DNA of 55,273 nucleotides from Micromonospora sp. C95. Its GTDB lineage: Bacteria > Actinomycetota > Actinomycetes > Mycobacteriales > Micromonosporaceae. The notes below the pieces were generated by a model. The model saw only the letters and a list, made by a program, of their open reading frames with translations, searched no databases and had not been told where the DNA came from. Both the position numbers and the translations under genes were made by a program. The stretch is taken from positions 1 through 55,273 of the forward strand of contig NZ_JAGPXT010000033.1 in NCBI RefSeq assembly GCF_018070465.1, written 5' to 3'. Positions 8,544-15,531 of this stretch are shown piece by piece; positions within the stretch are counted from its first letter, which is position 1; every line of letters begins with the position of its first letter.

Positions 8544-8688
8544 CCACCGCCGCTCGGCGTTCCCGGCCGCCCGGTAACCGGACCGTTGCCCACAGCCATC
8601 GACAGGCGCAATTCGCGTGCGGTACGGTCCGGTGTGCCGTGGTGACGGTGGCGGCACGCACAGTGATGAAACCGGGAGGAGTCCGGCG

Positions 8689-9018
8689 ATGCCGCGCGGT
8701 GAGATCGACGAGGCGTGGATTGAGGAGGCGGTCCGGCGCTACCGCCGCATCGAGTCTCTCCAGGCCGAGTTCGACCAGGCCGTGGCGACGGTCGAGGTCA
8801 CCGTCCGCTCACCGGACAGCCTGGTCGAGGTGGTGGTCACCGCCGGCGGCCGGATCACCGACGTACGCTTCCTCGGCCCCCTGCACAACCGGGCACCGCG
8901 CGACGTGGCCGACTCGGTGCGGGCCGCCGTCACCGCCGCCGCCGACGCCGCGGAGTGGGCGAGGGAGAAACTGCACAACGAGACCTTCACCGCGTACCGA
9001 CCGCTGACGGGGGCCTGA
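8689..9018 (+). CDS. YbaB/EbfC family DNA-binding protein
   Basis: 109-aa protein with the YbaB/EbfC pattern: a helical start (EEAVRRYRRIESLQAEFDQA), a beta sheet with VTVRSPDSLVEVVVTAGGRI, and a C-terminal helix. EbfC-type dimers bind DNA as nucleoid proteins. Actinobacteria carry several short paralogues next to type VII secretion-like genes, as here. ATG 8689 has GGGAGGAG about seven bases upstream. The gene is followed after one base by a T7SS-target-like gene and begins a three-gene operon. Confidence 0.85.
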   Translation: MPRGEIDEAWIEEAVRRYRRIESLQAEFDQAVATVEVTVRSPDSLVEVVVTAGGRITDVRFLGPLHNRAPRDVADSVRAAVTAAADAAEWAREKLHNETFTAYRPLTGA

Positions 9019-9019
9019 G

Positions 9020-9325
9020 ATGGACAGCCTTCGCACCCTGGCCGGCCGCCTCGACGAGGCGAGCGCCACGCTCACCGCGCTCTCCCGGTCGGTCACCGCC
9101 GGTGACCCCGCACAGGTTGCGTTCGGTGCCGACGCACCTGGTCGGCCGGGCGAGGTCGGGCGGGCGTTGCACCGGCAGTGGGTGGCCGCCACCGGTGATC
9201 GGGCCCGGGAGGCGCACAACGCGGCCAGCCAACTGGCGTCCGTGGCGGCCGCGCTGCGCGAGGCCGCCGACCGTTACTCCGACACCGACTCCGCCATCTC
9301 CCGTCGGATCGCCGGTGAGGCGTGA
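9020..9325 (+). CDS. Type VII secretion target-like protein (EspC/DUF2580 type)
   Basis: 101-aa all-helical protein starting MDSLRTLAGRLDEASATL. The two helices are separated by a Gly/Pro-rich loop and the C-terminal helix has AAALREAADRYSDTDSAIS, which resembles the YxxxD/E secretion signal of WXG100/EspC substrates. The length matches that group. It sits between a YbaB-like gene and a longer WXG-like protein, and overlaps the next gene by TGATG. No ESX core gene is in the window, so secretion would depend on a locus elsewhere. Confidence 0.72.
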   Translation: MDSLRTLAGRLDEASATLTALSRSVTAGDPAQVAFGADAPGRPGEVGRALHRQWVAATGDRAREAHNAASQLASVAAALREAADRYSDTDSAISRRIAGEA

Positions 9326-10029
9326 TGGATTTCCTCGACCGGCTCGCCGAGCCTGGCCTCGACCTGCTGGAGCGGGTCGACACGCTGCTCGCGGCCGGTG
9401 CTCCCGAGGGGCACCGGGTCTGGCCGTTGCTGCGCCGGATGCAGGTGCTGCCCGGTGACGCGCTGCGCGGCTTCCTCGACCTGCGGCCGGGGCCGCTGGC
9501 AACCGCCGGGCACGCGGTACGCCGGCACGTGCACGGCTACGACCACGCCTGCGCCGCGCTGACCGACCCGGTGCTCTGGTCCGGCTCGGCCGCCACGGCG
9601 TACGGCCAGTCTCGGGCGGCGCTGCTGCGGCACCTGGACGAGGGCCCCGAGAGCCTGGTCGGGCGGCTGGAAGCCACCGCCGGCTACGCCGACGCACTCG
9701 CCGACTGGGTGGAAGGCAGCCGGCTCGCCGTCGCTCGGGCACTGGCCGAGGCGATCGGGTCGGCCGAGGCGGTAGCCGTCGTCGCCATCACCTCGGTCGG
9801 CCGGACGACAGCAGGAACCGGGGCGACCGGATCGGGGGCGGTCGCCGCCGCCGAGATCGGTGCCCGGGTGCTGGCGGTGCTCTCGGTGGCGTACGACGGC
9901 GTCGAGACGTTGTTGCGGCAGTGGTCACCGAGCCTCGCCGAGTCTCCGTGGCGACCGGGAGGTGGACGGTTCCGCCCGGACACCGGTGGTGGCCCGGCGG
10001 GCGGCCGGACCACCCGGGTCGGCTGGTGA
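9325..10029 (+). CDS. WXG-like helical protein, putative type VII partner
   Basis: 234-aa mostly helical protein of unknown function. It has WSGSAATAYGQSRAALL in the middle, close to the WxG turn of WXG100 proteins, a following Ala-rich hydrophobic helix pair (about residues 145-190), and a Gly/Pro-rich tail. ATG 9325 overlaps the upstream stop, so it is translationally coupled to the EspC-like gene. The trio (YbaB-like, small helical, WXG-like) suggests a secreted protein pair with a nucleoid-type companion. The hydrophobic stretch could insert in a membrane. I cannot name a family with certainty. Confidence 0.65.
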   Translation: MDFLDRLAEPGLDLLERVDTLLAAGAPEGHRVWPLLRRMQVLPGDALRGFLDLRPGPLATAGHAVRRHVHGYDHACAALTDPVLWSGSAATAYGQSRAALLRHLDEGPESLVGRLEATAGYADALADWVEGSRLAVARALAEAIGSAEAVAVVAITSVGRTTAGTGATGSGAVAAAEIGARVLAVLSVAYDGVETLLRQWSPSLAESPWRPGGGRFRPDTGGGPAGGRTTRVGW

Positions 10030-10356
10030 CGTCCGCCCGCGTCGTCTCCGGTGGCGGCACCCGTGCCGGCACAGGGCGCACGGCGCCGCTCGCGGACACC
10101 TCCGAAAGGTGGCCCGTCAGCGGCGCCGTGGCCTTCCCTGCACCCCCCGCAGGTCTGCTCTCCACTCAACGCGCTCGGCGCGGTCTTGTCCCGCCCGTGA
10201 CGCAGGTTTCAGCCGTCCGGGCGGCATCGTCGTACCGGTGGTCGGGATGGGAATCGGTCGAGTCGACAATCATGGATGGCTGTGGGCCGCGGTCCCGTGG
10301 CACGTCGCCAACGGTCGACCCGGCGCGTTTGCGCTCACGCGACGTAGGGTGAGGCA
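10030..10356. other. 327-base spacer without a gene
   Basis: No convincing reading frame, tRNA or hairpin is seen. A TAGGGT hexamer followed by GAGG lies just before the ricT start and may serve as promoter or ribosome binding site. Confidence 0.6.
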
Positions 10357-11187
10357 ATGGGCATGCTCTGCGCGGTCAGCTTCCAGCGGTACGGGCGTCT
10401 CTACTACCTCGACCCGGGCGAGCTGCGCCCCCAGGTGGGCGACAAGGTGCTGGTGCCCACCGACGACGGTCCCGAGGTGGCGGAGTGCGTGTGGGCGGCG
10501 CAGTGGGTCACCGAGGAGACCGCGGGTTTCCCCCGGCTGGCCGGGCTGGCCCAGGAGGAGGATCTGCGGCGCGACGAGGAGTTGCGGCGGCGCAAGGCCG
10601 AGGCGAAGGTGGCGGCCAAGCGGCTGATCCGCGAGCACGGCCTGCCGATGAAGGTGGTGGCGGTCGATCACGTGCTGGGCAACGGCGATGGTGGCGGTGA
10701 GCGCAGCACCATCTACTTCACCGCCCCGCACCGGGTGGACTTCCGCTCGCTGGTCCGCGATCTCGGCGCGACCCTGCACTGCCGGGTGGAGCTGCGCCAG
10801 CTCTCGGCCCGCGATTCGGCCCGGGTGCAGGGTGGCATCGGCTCCTGCGGGCGGGACCTGTGCTGCGCCACGTTCCTCAACGACTTCGAACCGGTCACCA
10901 TCCGGATGGCCAAGGACCAGGATCTGCCGCTCAACCCGCTGCGAATCTCCGGCGCGTGCGGCCGGCTGATGTGCTGCCTCAAGTACGAGCATCCCCTGTA
11001 CGCGAAGTTCGCCGAATCCGCCCCGGCGATCGGTGCCCGGGTCACCACGCCGGACGGCGAGGGCCGAGTGGTCGGCCACAGCGTCCCGAGAGACGCCGTC
11101 ACCGTCCGCCTCGACGCCGACGGCTCCCGCTCCAGCTGCTCCCGCGCCGACGTCTGCGGCTCCCGCCGCGCCTACGAAACCCGCTGA
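10357..11187 (+). CDS. ricT: PSP1 domain protein RicT
   Basis: 276-aa PSP1/YaaT-type protein. The N-terminal PSP1 domain has FQRYGRLYYLDPG and DKVLVPTDDG. A charged helix (EDLRRDEELRRRKAEAKVAA) follows. The C-terminal half has two cysteine clusters, GSCGRDLCC (C164, C169, C170) and GACGRLMCC (C201, C206, C207), which ligate Fe-S clusters in the Bacillus RicA/F/T complex that controls RNA processing. No RicA or RicF is seen here, so its role in actinobacteria is open. Gene order after tmk and holB matches Bacillus. The C-terminus is unusually Ser/Arg/Cys-rich. Confidence 0.88.
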   Translation: MGMLCAVSFQRYGRLYYLDPGELRPQVGDKVLVPTDDGPEVAECVWAAQWVTEETAGFPRLAGLAQEEDLRRDEELRRRKAEAKVAAKRLIREHGLPMKVVAVDHVLGNGDGGGERSTIYFTAPHRVDFRSLVRDLGATLHCRVELRQLSARDSARVQGGIGSCGRDLCCATFLNDFEPVTIRMAKDQDLPLNPLRISGACGRLMCCLKYEHPLYAKFAESAPAIGARVTTPDGEGRVVGHSVPRDAVTVRLDADGSRSSCSRADVCGSRRAYETR

Positions 11188-11212
11188 CCCACCCCACCCC
11201 CTGCTGGTCCGC

Positions 11213-11273
11213 GTCGATCACGAGGTTAACGGCAGTTTCCGAGATCAACTTCGCCGCTAACCTCATGATCAAC
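11213..11273. repeat. 61-bp palindromic element, GTCGATCA type
   Basis: Arms 11213-11233 and 11253-11273 (21 bp each, 18 paired) flank a 19-base loop. The element sits between the convergent ricT and metallophosphoesterase genes. Its geometry (21+19+21) is identical to that of 31426-31486, so the two look like copies of one element. It may work as a two-way terminator. Confidence 0.75.
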
Positions 11274-11289
11274 GGCCGGTGTGGGGTGG

Positions 11290-13077
11290 TCAGGTGAGGG
11301 TGACGGGGGGTTCGGCCAGGCGGGGGGTCAGGGGGGTGCTGGGGGTGAGCCAGGAGGAGTCGGGGGACTGGTCGGGGTTGATCCGCCAGTCGCGGGCGAC
11401 GCGGTCGACGGCGATCGGGTAGAGGGTGAGCGTGCCGTCGGGGTCGATGCGCATCCTGACGAAGCCCTTGGCGTCCTCGATGCCCTGCCCGGCGAACAGC
11501 TCGTTGACATTCACCCCGAAGGCGCTTGCGAGCAGCAGGTACCCGGCCACCAACTGGCTGGCCACCAGCCCGATCACCGGCAGGTAGACAACTGCCGCGG
11601 CCACCGCCGGCAGCGGCCAGGACCAGTCGTGGAACGGCAGGGCGAGCCAGGCCCAGGTGCCGGCGGCGGCCAGGCCGACGTGCGCCAGCCCGTGCCCGAC
11701 GCCGAGGATCCAGTGCCGGGCGTGGCGCTTGCCGCTGGAACTTGGCGGTTTCGCGAACATCGCCGCCGCGAGCACCGTCACCAGCACCATCATCACCAGC
11801 GGCACGCTGAACAGCCGCTGTTCGGAGGCCTCGGACCGGAAGTCGGCCACGCCGGCCATGGAGAGCATCAGCAGGGTTTGCAGCACGCCCAGCAGCGTCG
11901 AGAAGCCCGGGTTGCGGCGCGGCAGCCGGGCGAAGATCCCCCAGCCGTACCGGCGGGAGCGGGCGGCGTCGGGGTAGCGGCCCGCCAACTCGTACGTCCG
12001 GGACGGGCTGGACCGCCGGGCCAGGGTGTCGGGCGGTGGCACCTCGATGCGCTCCGGCAGCTTGTGCGTCGGGTAGAGGTAGGCACCGCCGCTGCCGGAG
12101 GTCACCAACTGCCGTCCGTCCGGCCCGGTGTACCGCGCGTAGTGGTGCAGGTCGCCGGAGATCAGCAGGCGGACCTGCGCACCGGTGGGCGCGACGATGG
12201 TCCGGATGAAGTAGTCGATCGAGTCGTACGCGGTGGGCCGGTCGACGGCCTTGACCCAGGCCGGAGCCGGTACCGCCAGGATCACCCGGCTCTGCGGTCC
12301 GAGCCGCTTCGCCACCGCGTCGAAGTAGGTGAGCTGCGGGTCGTCGACGTACGAGCCGGACTGGTCGTCGAGACCGAGCAGCCACCAGTCCGCCGGCAGC
12401 TCGACGGCGAAGTACGACCGGGACTGGCCGGTGCGCCAGCCGCCGAAGTGCCGGTCCCGGGTGCGGACGAACAGCCGCAGGAACGCGGTCAGCCCGTCGT
12501 ACCAGTCGTGGTTGCCGGGCACCGCGAAGATCGTCGGCTGCTCCGCCGGGGTGGCCGGTAGTGCCGCCTGGTACGGCCCCTTGCACCGGTCCTCATATGC
12601 CGCGTACTCCGCCGACGGGTAGACCTGGTCGCCACCCATCACCAGGGTCTGCGCCCGGGGCAGCCGGTGCCCGTCCACCGTGATCTCCCGCTGGGCGAGC
12701 AGGTACGCCACCGAATAGGTGGCGTTGAACCCGTCACCCAGGTCGGCCACGTAGTCGAGCCAGAGCCCGCCGTCCGGCCCCACCTGCCGGGAGATTTCCG
12801 CGTCCAGCGCCTTCTGGAGCTCCCGCTTGTCCAGGTACGCCCCGAACAGCATCGCCAGCAGCGTACGCAGGCCGGTGCTGATCAGCAGGATCGGCGCGAG
12901 CCACGGCACCGGCTTGCGCGGCGTGAAACCCAGCTCCAGTGGATCGGTGCTGCGGGGCCGCCGGGCCGCCCGACCGCCGGCGGCCTCCCCGGCGTACGGC
13001 CCCGGTGGCTGCGGCCGGTCGCGGGACGGCGGCCCGGCGTCGGCCGGTTCGTCGCGAGAGGTGTGATCGTCGGTCAT
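11290..13077 (-). CDS. Membrane metallophosphoesterase
   Basis: 595-aa protein. Residues 1-50 are a disordered, charged, Pro-rich head; a membrane segment lies at about 59-81. The calcineurin-like phosphoesterase domain follows with GGD (148-150), PGNHDWYDG (GNHD 188-191) and SGDLHHYARY. After about residue 390 come four to five membrane segments and a short soluble tail. The first motif, normally D-x-H, reads ADLGDG (about 111-116), so one metal ligand is replaced. It probably hydrolyses a phosphodiester at the membrane; substrate is unknown. ATG 13077 begins MTDDHTSRDE; the longer in-frame extension looks non-coding. It is a single gene, convergent with ricT. Confidence 0.8.
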   Translation of the reverse strand: MTDDHTSRDEPADAGPPSRDRPQPPGPYAGEAAGGRAARRPRSTDPLELGFTPRKPVPWLAPILLISTGLRTLLAMLFGAYLDKRELQKALDAEISRQVGPDGGLWLDYVADLGDGFNATYSVAYLLAQREITVDGHRLPRAQTLVMGGDQVYPSAEYAAYEDRCKGPYQAALPATPAEQPTIFAVPGNHDWYDGLTAFLRLFVRTRDRHFGGWRTGQSRSYFAVELPADWWLLGLDDQSGSYVDDPQLTYFDAVAKRLGPQSRVILAVPAPAWVKAVDRPTAYDSIDYFIRTIVAPTGAQVRLLISGDLHHYARYTGPDGRQLVTSGSGGAYLYPTHKLPERIEVPPPDTLARRSSPSRTYELAGRYPDAARSRRYGWGIFARLPRRNPGFSTLLGVLQTLLMLSMAGVADFRSEASEQRLFSVPLVMMVLVTVLAAAMFAKPPSSSGKRHARHWILGVGHGLAHVGLAAAGTWAWLALPFHDWSWPLPAVAAAVVYLPVIGLVASQLVAGYLLLASAFGVNVNELFAGQGIEDAKGFVRMRIDPDGTLTLYPIAVDRVARDWRINPDQSPDSSWLTPSTPLTPRLAEPPVTLT

Positions 13078-13206
13078 TCGCCGCAGCGTAGTGCGACCCG
13101 GGTGACCCGACGACCCCGTAAACGCCCTGGGCGTCCGGTTCGCTCGACCCGGCGGCCAATCCCGCTCGGCCTCGGAGTGCCGCGTGCCGTACACTTGACC
13201 ACCGTT

Positions 13207-13279
13207 GCCGCCTTAGCTCAGTCGGCAGAGCGACGCACTCGTAATGCGTAGGTCGACGGTTCGATTCCGTCAGGCGGCT
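13207..13279 (+). tRNA. tRNA-Thr (anticodon CGT)
   Basis: A 73-base cloverleaf. Acceptor arms GCCGCCT (13207-13213) and AGGCGGC (13272-13278) pair, then discriminator T. The D arm is AGCTCAGTCGGCAGAGC. The anticodon stem ACGCA/TGCGT encloses loop CTCGTAA with anticodon CGT at 13240-13242. The T arm has GGTTCGATTCC. CCA is not encoded. Its 3' half (from 13238) is the left end of a 43-bp direct repeat whose other copy is at 14331-14373. Confidence 0.96.
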
Positions 13280-13280
13280 C
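13238..13280 (+). repeat. attL copy: tRNA 3' end
   Basis: 43-bp direct repeat starting in the anticodon loop and running one base past the tRNA. It is identical to 14331-14373 except at 13243 (A versus G). Confidence 0.9.
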
Positions 13281-13309
13281 GGTATGCAAGCCCAGGTCAA
13301 CGACCTGGG

Positions 13310-13641
13310 CTTCGCCGTTTCCCAGGGTTGATCCCGCTGCCGTTGGTAAAGCCGGTCCGCATTTCGTGCCGTGACCGTTTCGTCCGGCCGGTTGGCGACC
13401 GCGTCCAGGTCGTCATCGACGCCGAGGCGTGCCCGCGCATGCGCTGCACGGCCTTGACGTTGGCGCCCGCCGCCACGGCCAGACTCGCCGCTGTATGCCG
13501 TAGGTCGTGCGGAGTCAGCCCAGCCAGCCCGACCGACGCCGCAGCCGGCGCGAAGACCCGAGGCCGGAAGTTGATGTTGCGCAGCGGACCGCCGTTCGAA
13601 GCGGTGAACACGAGATCCTCGCGGCGCTTCCCGGCGACGTG
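13310..13641 (-). pseudogene. Site-specific integrase remnant (tyrosine recombinase)
   Basis: Only the C-terminal catalytic part remains: GKRREDLVFTASNGGPLRN, then LTPHDLRHTAASLAVAAGAN with the HxxR box, and MRGHASASM with the second histidine. The text then jumps at about 13414 into another frame reading DDDLDAVANR. The segment that should carry the nucleophilic tyrosine between those two pieces is deleted. The N-terminal DNA-binding half and first catalytic arginine are also missing. It cannot be active. It lies beside the tRNA, as int genes do. Confidence 0.82.
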
Positions 13642-13648
13642 CGCGGAT

Positions 13649-13858
13649 GGAGCACCGCTCCGAGCACGGCGTGTGCCGCAGCTCGTGCCAGAGCCGGTCG
13701 ACGTGCACCGGTTGCGCGTCGGGGTCGGCGTCGACCAGGTCCAGGGCGTCATCCCACGACGGCAGCAACTCACCCGAGTCCGGGTCGGTGTAACCGCCCG
13801 CGTCGGCATCCCACTGCGGCGCGCTGCCCGGCCTATAGACGACAGTTGCTGAACCAGG
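13649..13858 (-). pseudogene. RepSA-like replication initiator fragment
   Basis: A 70-codon stretch in a different frame from the integrase remnant reads QWDADAGGYTDPDSGELLP, SWDDALDLVDADPDAQP, HVDRLWHELRHTPCSERCS. From memory this matches the RepSA-type initiators of pSAM2-like elements, which have DPDTGE-LPTWDEAL segments before a Cys-containing region. It is cut at 13649 where the integrase fragment begins. Only a fragment survives, and homology needs a search to confirm. Confidence 0.6.
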
Positions 13859-13992
13859 GAAGAGCCTTTGCCTCCGGCGGGGGCCAGACGACTCCGAGAT
13901 GGAGTTGCCGAACGGTTCCGGTTCGTGGGTGGCGGGATGGCAAGAGAGCGGGGCGTCGGTACAGTCGCGGCGACTCCGGGGAGGGCACCGAC

Positions 13993-14322
13993 ATGGCAGA
14001 GGTTGACAAGGCGGTCGAGCGGATCCGAGCGACGGGAGCGTATCGGCTGCTGATCGTCGGATACCGCTGCCTGCTCCTCGGGCCACTCATGATGGGGCTG
14101 ACCATCGGCGCGATAGCCATCTGGTCCCTGAAGCCGCCGGTGGTCTGGGTGCCGATCGCCATCACCTTTGGGACAGTGTTTGTCGGGGTGGCCTCGACAT
14201 GGGTGGGGCTGGCGACGCTGTACACCCGTCGACTCATGCCACGGGGCGGCACCAACCGACACGCAGCCCTGATGAAGACCTTGCGACGGGACGTGATGAC
14301 GCGAGCAAGTCGTGGCACGTAA
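13993..14322 (+). CDS. Small membrane protein carried by the element remnant
   Basis: 109-aa protein starting MAEVDKAVERIRATGAYRL, with two hydrophobic segments (about 28-47 and 52-75) and a basic C-terminal tail. GGGAGG lies just before ATG 13993. It is the only intact-looking gene inside the tRNA-Thr element and its GC content appears slightly lower than the neighbours. No known family is recognised. Similar two-helix proteins are common cargo of actinobacterial elements. Confidence 0.65.
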   Translation: MAEVDKAVERIRATGAYRLLIVGYRCLLLGPLMMGLTIGAIAIWSLKPPVVWVPIAITFGTVFVGVASTWVGLATLYTRRLMPRGGTNRHAALMKTLRRDVMTRASRGT

Positions 14323-14330
14323 CGGTCCGC

Positions 14331-14373
14331 CTCGTGATGCGTAGGTCGACGGTTCGATTCCGTCAGGCGGCTC
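14331..14373 (+). repeat. attR copy of the tRNA-Thr 3' end
   Basis: Second copy of the 43-bp direct repeat, 8 bases after the cargo gene stop. It lacks the 5' half of a tRNA, so it is not a tRNA gene. Confidence 0.9.
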
Positions 14374-14427
14374 AAGGTGATGACCAGCGGAGACGCAGGT
14401 CAGGGCATTCTTTGCAGTCGCCTTGGC

Positions 14428-15051
14428 TCACCAGGCGACGACGCCTTGGCGGCTGGGCTGCAGGGAGCCGACCCGCAGCGATCCCATGGTGATGTCGCTG
14501 GCTTCCGGGTTAGGGAAGCCAGTGAGTTCGGCGGGCCTGCCGTCGATGGACGCTTCGAGGCTGAACTTCAGGGTGTTGCCCACAGCGCAGTCACTGCTGC
14601 CCTTGTCGCAGGTCGTCCACTTGATACCGGCCCACGCGGACCGGTCCGGCTGGACCGTGGTCGGAGTCGGCGGGCCGGGCTGGTCGACCGTCTCGGTTTC
14701 CACGTCGACAACCTCGTTGGCAGCGTTGACCAGGGAGATGTGGGCCCAGCCGTCGACCTTGCAGGCGTCCGGGCCGATGTTGGTCAGCCGTACGAGCGCC
14801 ACGTTCTCGGCATGCGGCTGCGCGGTGATGACGGCCGTCATGTTCTCGGTCCGGCATGCGGCGACCGAGTCCGATCCGGGAGACGAAGAGCCGGAAGAGG
14901 CGGAGGGGGTCGAAGTGGAGGCGGTGGCGGGCGATCCGACTGCGGGCGGCGAAGGAGGGACGGATGGCGCGGTCGAACCGCAACCTGTTGCGGCAGCAGC
15001 GAGGCCGACTACCGGGAGCAGGCGTAGCGCGAGGCATGAGAAGGAGCGCAT
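14428..15051 (-). CDS. DUF4232 lipoprotein
   Basis: 207-aa secreted lipoprotein. A signal peptide (MRSFSCLALRLLPVVGL) ends in a lipobox AATGC about residue 25, followed by a Ser/Pro/Thr-rich linker of some 40 residues. The rest is a DUF4232 beta-sandwich with ACRTENMTAVIT, VRLTNIGPDACKVDG and TTCDKGSSDCAVG, four Cys that may form disulfides. The family is common in actinomycetes and its role is unknown. ATG 15051 has GGAGGG upstream; a longer in-frame extension lacks a signal. The gene lies outside the element, just right of attR. Confidence 0.85.
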   Translation of the reverse strand: MRSFSCLALRLLPVVGLAAAATGCGSTAPSVPPSPPAVGSPATASTSTPSASSGSSSPGSDSVAACRTENMTAVITAQPHAENVALVRLTNIGPDACKVDGWAHISLVNAANEVVDVETETVDQPGPPTPTTVQPDRSAWAGIKWTTCDKGSSDCAVGNTLKFSLEASIDGRPAELTGFPNPEASDITMGSLRVGSLQPSRQGVVAW

Positions 15052-15107
15052 GTCGGATCCCTCCGTTGAGGTCCTGGCTTTACGCACCATGCCCATCCGC
15101 TCGCGTG

Positions 15108-15503
15108 CTAACCTCCGCCCTTCGTCTTGGCCTTGCCGATCCGTCCGAGGTGGGTGTGCTCGAAGCCCTCGGTGGTCTTGAGGCCGTAGCCGAGGGCGCG
15201 ATCGACGGCGATGTGGAACACCCACGCGATGGCGAGGACGCCGAGCCAGTCGATCGGGTCACCGGATGCGGCGAAGGCCACCGCGACCGCGCCGAGCAGC
15301 GCCGGCAGCGCGTAGGAGTGCGCCAGGTTGTAGCAGAAGGCACCCACGTGTGGGCCGCGCAGATAGCCGACCATCGACAGGTCGAAGATCAGGAAGAGGG
15401 CGAGCAACCACCACCACGCGTACCCGGCGGCGACGGTCACCACGACGGCGAGGGCCGCTACGACAACGCCTTCGACGCGCTGGGTCCGGACCGGGTCCAA
15501 CAT
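15108..15503 (-). CDS. DUF4260 family membrane protein
   Basis: 131-aa protein with four hydrophobic segments: EGVVVAALAVVVTVAAGYAW, WLLALFLIFDLSMVGYL, ALPALLGAVAVAFAASG and WLGVLAIAWVFHIAVDRALG. The conserved RGPHVGAFCYNLAHSY and GYGLK motifs mark DUF4260. Function unknown. It follows a response-regulator gene on the same strand with a 28-base gap, so may be co-transcribed with the two-component system. Confidence 0.82.
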   Translation of the reverse strand: MLDPVRTQRVEGVVVAALAVVVTVAAGYAWWWLLALFLIFDLSMVGYLRGPHVGAFCYNLAHSYALPALLGAVAVAFAASGDPIDWLGVLAIAWVFHIAVDRALGYGLKTTEGFEHTHLGRIGKAKTKGGG

Positions 15504-15531
15504 CTGACAACTCCGTGGGTGTCGATCCGAG

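Larger units (their letters stand above)
13238..14373. mobile_element. Decayed integrative element (AICE type) in tRNA-Thr
   Basis: A 43-bp direct repeat (13238-13280 and 14331-14373, one mismatch at 13243/14336) bounds 1.1 kb. The left copy is the 3' end of tRNA-Thr, the standard attachment site of tyrosine-recombinase elements. Inside lie a truncated integrase beside the tRNA, a piece resembling the pSAM2-type replication initiator, both on the minus strand, and one small plus-strand membrane-protein gene. This rep-int-att order is that of actinomycete integrative and conjugative elements. Excisionase, transfer genes and most of rep and int are gone. The intact tRNA shows the original integration restored its 3' end. 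Confidence 0.82.

Noticed and set aside
12734..14086. 450-codon minus-strand frame running through the tRNA and the mobile remnant
   Set aside because: Part of it (LTESNRRPT) is the translation of antisense tRNA-Thr, a known annotation artefact, and the rest joins rep and integrase remnants in different frames. It is not one gene.
14331..14373. Second tRNA gene
   Set aside because: Only the 3' half of tRNA-Thr is present. It is an attachment-site copy.
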